Source: Rotaria sordida (taxonomy: Eukaryota > Rotifera > Eurotatoria > Philodinida > Philodinidae). Taken from it: 64,000 nucleotides of DNA. Within the stretch, counting starts at the first letter, position 1; the number at the start of each line of letters is the position of its first letter. The DNA is taken from the NCBI GenBank assembly GCA_905250125.1, contig CAJNOL010000569.1, positions 59,357 to 123,356 on the forward strand, read 5' to 3'. Positions 50,801 through 62,800 of this stretch are shown one piece after another. The notes under the pieces were generated by a model that was given only the letters and a program-made list of their open reading frames with translations, did no database searches and had not been told where the DNA came from. The translations under genes were made by a program, and so were the position numbers.

Positions 50801-53800
50801 TATAAACAATTAAAAAAAACTATTAAAACAAAATATATTGATGAAAATTTATTTTTTGAAAATAGTGATGGACAATTTTGGTTATTAATTAAACAATATT
50901 TTATTCAAACATTATCTTCGTAAGTTTTTTTTCTTTTTTCTTTATTAAATAAAACACAATAAAGAACGTCAACGATCATATACGGACACATCGTATACAG
51001 TACGAAAACGGAATGTATTTTGCCATCATCATGATCATAGGGTCTTTATGTGAGAGGGGCGGCAGTGAGCTAGTCCCGCCCGTTTTTTACATCTGTGAAA
51101 ATTTCCAGCTGTTATCGAATAACTATTAGCCAAGTTTAAATAGGCAATTTTTCTCACGAGGAAACGTTTTTAACTGATCAATCGCTTGTGAAGTCGAGAA
51201 TCTCAAAAGAATGTCCTTTTAAATGTTCTTTCCAGAGTTATATAGGCATTTTATTGAAATGTTGGTTGCTGATTTAGTATATACCAACAAATCAAATTAT
51301 TGTAATTTGATCTGAGATTTTGCCTACAGACAGACCTATTTGTCAGTAGAATGTCCTGAAAATTTCAGCTCAGAAGAATATTTCCTTTCCGAGATCATAA
51401 AGTCCCTAAATTTTTGCAAAATTTTGTGGAATATTAGGAACTTTAATATCTCGGAGAAGAAACATTTTTTAGAGCCGAAATTTTCAGAGCATTCTACTGA
51501 CAAATAGATATATATGTGGACAAAATCTCAGGTCGACATACCCTCCTTCGATTTGTTGGTATATACTAGCGCATAGGCTAAAATTCTAGCAAAATGCCTA
51601 TAAATCTGGGCAGAAGATCTAAAGAGACTCTTGCTTTTGAGATTTTTCATGTGTTACCAGTATCTCACTTTTGCACCTGGTCCGAATTCAAAATCGATTG
51701 ATCAGTTAAAAACGTTCCTTCATCAGTCCCTGTTTGCTAAATTTTTAGCTCCTTCCACTTCAAAGAACTATTGAGAGTCCTGATTCTGGTCATTGTAATA
51801 TAGTACCGTACATAACGCCCCAGAACGAGCATTCCGCCCATTGAAGATGACGTATTACCGCATTAATATTCATCAGCTCGTTTTACGAGCCATTTTTCTC
51901 TAGCAAACAGTCATTATTTGTCCTATTTACGAAAAACGATGATGTAAAGATGCCAGTTTATATATTTTTTACGCTGTTTGCTTGAATTTGTGAGGTCAAA
52001 TAAGTGCAGTTTATTCCAGATGTTTTTTCCACGGTTTATTACGATCATATTTCACTGTATTCTAAACACTCGGATTCTCGAGTTTCAGCTGGTCACCAAC
52101 TGTGTATACAGTCGTAATACTGAGCCTAAAGTTACGGTTAAACTATAGTACGTGAACGAATCATCTATGATCGTTTACGTATCTATATGAAAAACAATAC
52201 GAATAGTCGCAAATTATTGTTTTGAGAATTTGTAAAGAAATATTTTTATTTAATTAGATCTGATTTGATTAATAATGATGAATTATCATTTTCATATTAT
52301 CGTTCATGGCGTTGGTTTATATCTATAATTGAATCACCATCAAATTTAATAAATCGTCGTCTTCATTTAATAATAGCATGGCCATATATTCGTATAATAT
52401 TTATAAATTCTATAGAAAATTCATTATTTATTCAACAAATAAAACAAATTGATGAACAATATATGATAATACAAAATGAATTTTTTCAATTTTATAATTA
52501 TTATCAAAATCAAATACATTATTTAATAAAAACAAAATCTGAATATGAATATTTATGTCAACGTTATAAAATATTTTATCAAATTGATTTATTTAATGAT
52601 AATAAAACAGAAAAAAATTTAGAAAAATATTTACAATATTGGTTTCATTATGATAAACAATTAATTAATTATTTTCAACAATTAAAACAATCACAGGTAA
52701 TTTACATAATTCTTTTTTCTAATTAATAAAAAACAAAAAAAAAAAAGAAATTTTATTCTCATTTAAAATCTTTTTATAGAAAAGACAAATAATTCCATAT
52801 CATTGATAAACACGTTCTTAAAATAGTAACTGTTTTCATGGTCGTTAGAAAAATTATTCTTTTCTTTCGGTTTGTTCAAAGAAATACAAAAAAAAAATTA
52901 GTTAGAAAATATATTCTTCACGCATGTGAAATGAAAAAAATGAGTGCGACATTATTTAAACGAGAAGAATCATTCTTTTCAATAGATAAAAAATTTTTCT
53001 TTGCAGAGAGTGCTTCTATTAGAACGAGAAAAATAAAACAAATATAGGTGTCGACATTATTTGCCATTTTATTTTGCATTGTATGATAAGAAAATAAAAC
53101 TCGATAAAGAAAAACACAAATCAAAAACAGAGAGAATATTGACAGAGGCCACTATTATTATAAGCAATGATTGTGATTGGTACTCTCCATTTTCAAAGGT
53201 AATACGGCTGTTGCACACTAGACATATCCTATCCTTACATTCAAGGCCTTGGGAGCGAGTACGAAGAGTAAAAGAACGAACGGGATTTATTTCGAATTTT
53301 TTATTATAATTTTAACTAAATATCAGAAGAAAGAAAATATTGCGGAAGCTAGTATTATTGAAGGGTAACTATCACCGGACCATCAATTGTGAATTCATTT
53401 TAAAATATTCGTATCGAATTATTTAGTAACATACTTCTAATTTTAACATTTTGTTTCAGTTAGCAATTAAAAGTTCGATTTTGATCGTATGTGTCGATTA
53501 GAAAGTATAGAAAAGAATTATTTTACAATTCAATTCATCTAATCCTTTTTGAAAAAAGTAACGTTCTTTGCTCCATGTCACACAAATAAACATAAAGTAA
53601 ACTCGTCGTCATTCAAAAGATGACATAGAAACTTTCTAACTGTAGGCCAAAAAAAACAACTGTTTCTTACCATAGAAAAATATCAGAAATCTTAGTTAAA
53701 GTTTTTTTTACGAAGGAACTACCCGAACTAATACTTGCCGATCCGCAAGAACGTCTTAATAAAACTAATATAGATCTAGCATACTTCGTTTCCATGTAGT

Positions 53801-56800
53801 TTTGAAGCTGAGTTTGAATCGTTTTACTGAATTTTCAGTCCTGCTTTAGATATTTACCAAAAATTGAATAACGAAATTCCGTCCATAGATAAGTCTGGGA
53901 ATATCTAGAAAGTGTTTGCGATATTGAATGTCCAAACTAGGGTTTTCAGTAAAATAATTCTGTATTTGTTAATCAAATTTGGCATAAAAAAAATCTTTGA
54001 ATATTTTATATGAAAAATATTTGTTAAAAAAGAAAATTTTCAATTATTTAGGATAATAATATAAATATTTTAAAAGAAATTGAAACAAGTTGGAATGAAT
54101 TAAAATATTCTTCAATAACAAATGATCGTGATATATTATTTTATAATACATTTGAATCAATTCTTAGTTATCAATATCAATGGATAAATTCCTATTATCA
54201 TAAAAATTCTTTATTATTTCCATTTGTTTCATTATCAATACCATTTAATAATGAAGAAGATTGGGATGAATATTTTTGTAAATTAATATCATATTCAATA
54301 AATCCATCAATAAATGAAATATATATTGAAAAATGGCTTGAACAAACAAATTCTATATCATTATTATATTATTTTAATATTCATTCATTAAATGTTCCAT
54401 TTGGTTTATATGATAAAGTATCTCAACAAATTAATTATTGGTCAAAATTTTTATGGTTAAATGGTTCATTTCTTGAATGTAATCGATCAAAATTTGAAAA
54501 TTTTCTAAAAAATTGTTTAGAAAATTCAAAAAATAATTTTGAAAAAAATCTTTCATTAGAATTAATTGAACAAAGTTTAAATAAAATTGAATTAATTTAT
54601 CCACGTGGTGATATTGATCCAATTATTTATGAACAAATAATAAATGATTATAAATTAAAATTTCAAAATGAAATAAATTATGAATATAATTTAAGAATTG
54701 AATGTCAACAACAATATGAATATTCATTTAATAAAAAAATTCATCAATGGGAAAAACAAATGAAAATTATTTTAAATCAATTTCAAATAGAAAAATATAA
54801 TTATTATCGTTTTAATAATGAACAATATCAATTATTAATTAATTATTTAAATCGACAATTAATTAATAATTTAATAAATCATCAGTTTTTAATTGAACAA
54901 ATTTATAAAAAAAATGATAAAAAAATTTATCAACAATGGAGAAAAAATATTGTTGAATTTTATAGAAATTTTATTTTATCAGATAAATTTTATATTTATA
55001 GAGATATAACAATGCCTTTAATGAAACAAGTTTTTCAAATTGTTCTTGCTTTTGATTATTATTTTCAAACAAATATTCATTCTAACAAAACTATTTTTAA
55101 TTATTGTCTTTTTCCATATGGATTAAATCATTATAATTTATTTTATATTGCACAAGATCTATTTCAAAAACGAACATTTGTTCAACAAAATATGCCAATC
55201 GAGCGTTTTAGACAGTAAGAATGATTTTTTATCTATCGAAAATATAAATTTGTTCATGTCGCGCTGTAATCATAGATAGAAAAAACTTCTGCAACCGTGA
55301 TATAGAGATGCGTAGGGTAGAATAAGGAGATTTTTCTCAACTAGGATACACGATAGAGTCCGCCGGATCAGAAAATTTTGGACTCGACAGATTATCTAGT
55401 AAAAGGTACGATAAAAGCGTATCCTGTACATCTCTATGGTGATAATATTTTTCACTTTTATAACACTTCAAATAGGATAGAATTAAGAGAGAGTGAGATA
55501 AAAACTTCGTAGGGTAGAGGCAGTGTGTTTATGTAGATTTTCTCTTTTGGAAAGACGACTTCAAACTCTGGTAGGGAGAACACATTCAGTCAACATTCTG
55601 GACAAAAACATTGGGTAGATGTTCGACAGGATAGCATAGAACTTAGCCTATACGTCTCTACACTACAAAAAAATAAAGTCAACCTTAATGTGTCGTGGCC
55701 ATATACGCATCGCTAATGTCGTACTATGGACATTCCTGTTATCTTTGTATCCGAGACGATGTCTTGGGATATATTATTAGATCGTATAGGCAACTAAAGA
55801 TGAAAGAAATTTCTTATCATATTCTTTGATTTCATAGATATTAGAACCTTTTTCCTATGTTAAACATGCAAATCGATTTCGAGTCTTAACTTTTTTTTTC
55901 CTGAATAAAGATTCAATATTTTCGTCAAAAAAAACTTTCATTATTATTATGTTTATGATGATATAAAAAGAATACCATTATCTAACGAGAAAATCTCACT
56001 TTGGAATTTAGCCATTATGCATAAACTAGAGTCAAATGAGATATTAAAAATGATCCCTAGATCTTCCCTATAACTTTAAAGCTGTTTAAATGAAATTTTA
56101 GTCTGTAGCACGATATATAGAAAAGAATTGAATGACGATATTTTACCCGTAGGTAGATCTACTTATAATTAGAATATGTTCTTTACGAGATATTCAATTC
56201 CCAAGAAACATGACATTCTCAAATGTCTTCTAGAATATCAGGTTCTTTTTCAAAATTTAATATCGTATGGAAAAAACTTCTAATTACAATTAAATCTATT
56301 TATAGATTAAATTTCAGTAAAGCTTTGAAGCGAAAGCATAGAAAATCTTATTCTTTTGAGCTTTCTAATACTTCAATGAATTCCGCCTTATGCACAAAGT
56401 TCGAACTTCAAAGCGATTTTAAACTTATGAAAATTCCTTCATCAATCAATTCTCTAATTGAAAAATGTATATTTTTCTATAGGTATTTTGTATTAATAAT
56501 TGAATATCTGGTTGTATATATTCATATAAATTCTAATCGTTCAAAAGAATTTAATAATTTGTTACATTCATATCTTGAAACAATTCATTATCTTTGGTCT
56601 GATGAACAACGTCAATTAGATGAAGAAAAACGTTTATCATCAAGTATTTATCGTCATGAAACAAGTGAACTTGAAAGTGAACAAGATGATTCGGAATATC
56701 AACGATTATTTCCATCATTTGATTCTGATTTTATTGATTTTTTACCAAAAAATGAAAATAATAATAATAATAATGATAATAATGAAAAAGAAGAAATAAA

Positions 56801-59800
56801 ACCATCAAAATGTTCAATACTTCCATATTATCTTCTATATGAATATTTTTCATCAATAATAAATAATAAAAAATATTCATTAAATGAATTAATTCAATCA
56901 TTTTTTAATAGTTTATATGAATTTGGTGAAGATAATCGTTTAATAGCACATATGATACGTTTATCAATAAAATCAAAAGAACCATTATCAAAACATTTAT
57001 TAAATAAAATAAAACCATTTGATATATATCAAGATTCAAATTCTTCAATGATAGTTGAATCAAATTCAATTATTTTATCAATTGAACAACGTACAAATTA
57101 TCTATTAGAAACACATGAAAATCATCCAACACTTGTTGAAATTCTTCTTATTATAAAACGTATTAAATCATTTTCAATAGAAAATTCATTAATAAAATTT
57201 CTTTATGGTTTTGATATATTATTTACAAAATTAATATATTGGCAAGAAACATATTCATCAAAAACACTTCAAACAACATTTAATAAAGAATTAGAAATTT
57301 TAACATCATATATAATAAAATATCGTAAATATGAATTTAATTGTTATCAACAAACATTATCAATGATTGATTATAAACAACGACAACAAACAATTGAATA
57401 TTGGTGGTTATATTTATTTTCATTATTAAATTCTGAAAATGATTTTATTTTATTAGAAAAAAATCTTCATGAATTTTTTCATAAATCAACATTAGGTGAT
57501 TTTCATATACGTTTAGAATTATGTCAAACATTTTCAATATATTTTACTACTAATAATAATAATAATAATTTAATATTAAATTTTATAATAAATTATTATA
57601 AACAATTTGCAGAATATATTGAATTTGAAAAAAATTCAATAAAAAATCAAATTGAAAATGATATAAAAAATTTTTTTAAAATTCAACAATGGAAAGATAC
57701 AAATTATTATTCATTAAAACAATCAATTGATAAATCACATAAATATTTATTTAAATCAATTAAAAAATATAAATTATCATTATTACAATCAATAGAAAAA
57801 TTTTTTTTATTATATAAATATAAATTTAATTATTTATTAACTAAAAATCAAGATTTTTTTCGTTTAATTAATTTAAAATTTTATTATAAAAATTTTTTTA
57901 ATTTTTTATTAATTAAAAAAATTAAATTTGATACAAATTTTATAAATGAATATTCATTAACAATATCATCAATGAAAATTCATCAAAATGATTATAAACA
58001 ATTATATAATGAAAAACGTCAATTATTAACACAATTATTTAAAAAATTAACATCAATTGGTTTATCATTTAAAAAAGGTTTATTATATATTAATTCACAA
58101 ACATCATTTTCATTATTAAATATTGATTTTAAATTTTATAATATCGATTTAACAAAAAATATTTATGCTTTTATTGAAACAAAAAAAAATAAAAAATATC
58201 TTATTAATAATCGTTTAAATATATTAGAAAAATTTTCTTTATTTTATAAACAAACTGATTTAAATTATTATTCAATTATTTATCAATATAATCAATTAAA
58301 TTTATTATTAAAAACAAATAAAATTGATTCAATTATTTATCAACGTATACAAGGTTTTATGGAACATTTAATTAAAATAATATTTCAACAAAAAATTCTT
58401 TTACATCAATTTATTCAACAATATCAAGATTTTTCAAAAATATTTTCAATTTATTCAAAACAAAATTTTCAATATTCTTCAAAAAATATTGATCAATTAT
58501 ATAATTTAACAATTTGTTTTATTGAAAGAATTTATTCATTTTTATTAATTATTCGATCAATACCTGAAAATTCTTTTGAACATATTCCAATTATTGATCA
58601 ATTACCAAATTATATTCATTTATTAAATAGAAATGATTTTATTAATTTATTAGAAAATTTTTTAGAACGTTTAAATTTATTAATTGAAAAAATTAATCAA
58701 TTTTATGATTATATTATTGATTATCATCCTTTATTAAATCATATTTATTCATTACATTCAGAAATTTCTTCAACTAAACAACAAATTATTAATGTTATTG
58801 AAAAATTATTTATTGATGAAAATAATTTTCCTAATGATCAATTTATTGGACAATTAGCCAAGAATTTTATTGAAATTTATCAATTATTTTCTCAAATTGA
58901 TCTTATCAATCACGATAAAGGTTAGAACTTTTTACATTAAACATTTTATCAATCAATACAGAGTCATTCAGAAATAAAAATTCACTATCTTCCCTCTGCT
59001 TTAATCAATCGAGCTAATTTTTAATCTCAATCAGAGATGGATGAGACCAGTCTGAACAGGTCAGATCGGACCAGTGTATCAAACGGGAAAGAGCTGATTT
59101 TCAATATTTTATGCTTTGAAAAATAGTAGTTGGAATACTTAATGAAGCTTTCTATCGGATGTATTTCATCCCGAAGTTTCATAGATGAATTATTGAGATG
59201 AAGATATCTCAAAAACCAAATACGACACTGATTAAGAGTTGCTAACCCTCACACAAAAAGTCATTTTTCATCACAATTTGTCGAATGCGCAACTCAAATT
59301 TCTCTATCCAGGTTTATCTTATATATTTAAATTTTTCTTTTTGGCCGGAAAGAACATGTCAGGATGCAATGCACTACAGAGTTCTTTTTTTTTATTATCA
59401 TATAAGAAAATACATCTATAGAACGAACGTCGTTTTTTAAGTTATTGAACTTGTGATTCCTTATCTCTGCTGAAAAGGTAAGAATTCAAAAAAAAAAAAC
59501 AAAGAACTCTGTCGTGACTTGTATTCTCAAACAGAATATCGAATGAGCCTAGACCGAAAAATTTCGTTTGTCAGATGTGCTTCTTTTTGTGACCCCTGTT
59601 TCGTGAATATCTCTATCAAACGTCATGATATAGGACTGAAAATTTTACTATAGTCTCTCTTCACACCGGCCAAAGTTGTATGCAATTTGAATGTCTTTGG
59701 TCTAAGATCGATTTTTGAGGGAAGGAATCATCTTAAATCCAAGAAGATTCTGTGAAAATTAGTTTTTAATGTACTATCTTAAAGAGCCAAAGATGAGATG

Positions 59801-62800
59801 TTACGATCTTCCTTTAAAAAATTTGAAGCATCACAAAAAGAACGAAATTTATCATAGCATTAGTAAAAACTGCATTTATAAGTTTTTAAGGGGAAGATTG
59901 TAAGAAATGTTGTGACCTCTTATTTTGTGTTCTTTAAGATAGTACTATTAAAAATTAATTTTCACAAAAAACTATTATGTTTGGTCTTCTTTAGAAATCT
60001 TCTTCTTGTAGTTCATCTATGGAGCGTATTTGATAGAGAACTTCATTGGTTTTTCAATCCACTATTGAGATTAGAGTCAAATGCTTAATATTGTTATTAT
60101 ATATTTGGTTAGTATTATATGTCATTAAGTTTATTCTGATTGCTTATGTTGACGAAGAGTTATCATATATGATAGTTGTTCTTCTCTCACTAGGGATTTG
60201 ATAAGTCACGTAGAGAAAAAATGTATTATCTTATCAAAAGCTTTTTCTCATCTTGAGTAAACGAACTTCTACTGAGAAAAGTTTTCATATATGAAAACAT
60301 CTCGTCAACTGAAGTAATCAAGGTCGAACTAAATACAGTGACCTACTTTACTAGAATTGATTTTGAAAAAACATGTTTAAGTTTTTTTGAGAGATAGACA
60401 TCATTTTTCCAAAGACTAGACAAGATTAGTAAAACAATATTAAATAAACAATTCGTGATGTTTTGATCATCTAGTAAACAAATATATTTTGTTAAAGAAT
60501 GAATGTATATCATATATTGTATTTTCATGTCAGTTTTGTTTACTATCATCAAGATTCTAAGCTTATCCTTATATTCTTTTTAATATATAATAAAGATTAA
60601 AAATCTTATTCTCTTATTTTACAAATTGACATGCGATTGTAGAAAACTTATTTAAATAAAAAAACAAAGTATATTTTCATTTAGAATCAATTCCATCAGT
60701 TACATTTAAGCCATTAAAACGTTATAGAAAACGTTTAATAACATCTCTCAATGATTTAAATTCAAATCTTCCAACAAGATCTGATTCATCATCAATGTGG
60801 CTTGTTCATTATTATAATTATTTTAATAATTATATAAATCGATTAGATCTTCCTTATTTAACAAATTTAATATCAAAAACAATAACATCAAAATCAATTA
60901 TATTTTATCATGATATTCATTTATTAAGTGAAGAATTATTATATCGTTTTATTTATTATCATCATTGTACATCACAAATATATTTAACATTAAGTAATAC
61001 ATTTCAAATATTATTACGTGATGGTTTTCAAAAGCCACAAGATGAACAAGAAAACGATGAAAATAATCAACAAGAACAAAAAACTGAAGGTGGACCATGT
61101 GGAATGGGTGAAGGACAAATAAATAATGATGCTAAAGATGTTTCAGATCAAATTGAAACAGAAGATCAATTAGATGAAACTAAAATGTCTGAACAAGATA
61201 ATGATCAAAAAACAGATGAACAACAAAATATTGATGAAGATAAAAATGGTATTGAAGTTTCATTTGATTTTGAAGCATCAATGGAAAATCCAGAAAATCT
61301 GTAAGTTTATTTATATAGAGAAAAAAAAACATTTAGTTAATTTTTTTTTTTTTTTTTGTAAAGAGAAAATGAAGAAAATGATAATGAAAGTGAATCATCA
61401 AATGATGATAATATTGATGATGAAATGGGAGATGTTAATGAAGATGATCAAGGTGAAATATTCGATGAAAAAAAATGGGGTGATGAACAAGAAGAAGAAG
61501 AAGAAGAAGAAGAAGATAAAAAAGTAAGTTTTTAAGCCTCTCATCTCAAAAATCAATCTTGCTCCAAATGAAATTTTCAGCTCTATGTTAGAATGTTTTC
61601 AGGAAATATTCAAAATGCCCTGAAAATTTGAAATTTTTTTAGAAAATAGTGACCGAGGGGAAACAAACCCAGAGGTTGAATTGCACTACAACATATCGTG
61701 ACTAATACCTTGTATGAATAGTAGATAAGAATTCATAAATGTAAACATATATTAATTAATCATCTCTTGTAATTTCACACGTTAGTCCCGCAAGAATTGC
61801 GCTAACAAGTTTTATAATCCGCTTTGTCATTTCTTTGGAAAAAAAAAGTCTAATTAAAAAACACATGATAAGTCTTTTTGTCTAAAGAAAAATTTTAAAT
61901 ATGACTAAATCTCAAATGACATTTTCCTTTTTCTATACATGTAAATCTGTCACACGCATGTCAAATTTAAAAATTTAATTCAATTAAAAAAAGAAAAAAA
62001 GAAGAAGAAGAATTTGTCCGCATAATAAATATTTCATATCTATGTTTACGATTCATACTTGTTTCTCTATGCAGAGGTTGATATTTCAAGTAAGCCAATG
62101 AGAGGATTTTTCGTGCTAAAGTCAACCGAATTTATTCGAGAATTGGTAAGCAAACGAACCAATAAAACATTGAAGAAAAGCGAAAATTTTTTCAAGGTTG
62201 AGAGAAATACTCCTGTTTACATACATAATCGAATTTTTTCTTTTTACTAGAAACCCAATGAAACTGATAAATCAACTGGTAAAGATAAACGAGAAGATGA
62301 TGGTCTATTAGCTAAAGATGATCAATTAGAATCTATTGATGAAGATCTTGAAACAAATGATAATAATAATAATAATAATAATGAAGATCAACAACCTGAA
62401 ACAACACAAAATGATTTTAATTCTGAAGAACCATTAGAACTTCCAGAAAATATGGATTTAGATGGTGGAAATGATGAAGAAAATGATTTAAATCGTCCAG
62501 AAGATGAAAATATTGATTTATCAAATGAAGAAAATCCTGATGATAATAATGAACAATCAATTGAAGATAATCCTGATGATAATAATGAACAATCAAATGA
62601 AGAAAATCCTGATGATAATAATGAACAATCCAAAGAAAATGAAGAAGAAACTAATAATGAAAATTCAACTTCAATAGAAAATCAATTATCTGATCTTCCA
62701 GAAAATCTTCCTGAACAAGAATCAGTTTTAACACAAGATAAAACATCAAATACAGATTCTACCAATCAACAAAATGAACTTAAAAAAGCATTTGCTAATG

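Noticed and set aside
56223-56482. N-terminal extension (86 codons) of the long frame ending at 58920
   Set aside because: It lies in the intron: a good acceptor at 56481-56482 joins in phase to the exon ending 55214, and the peptide before it does not look like midasin.
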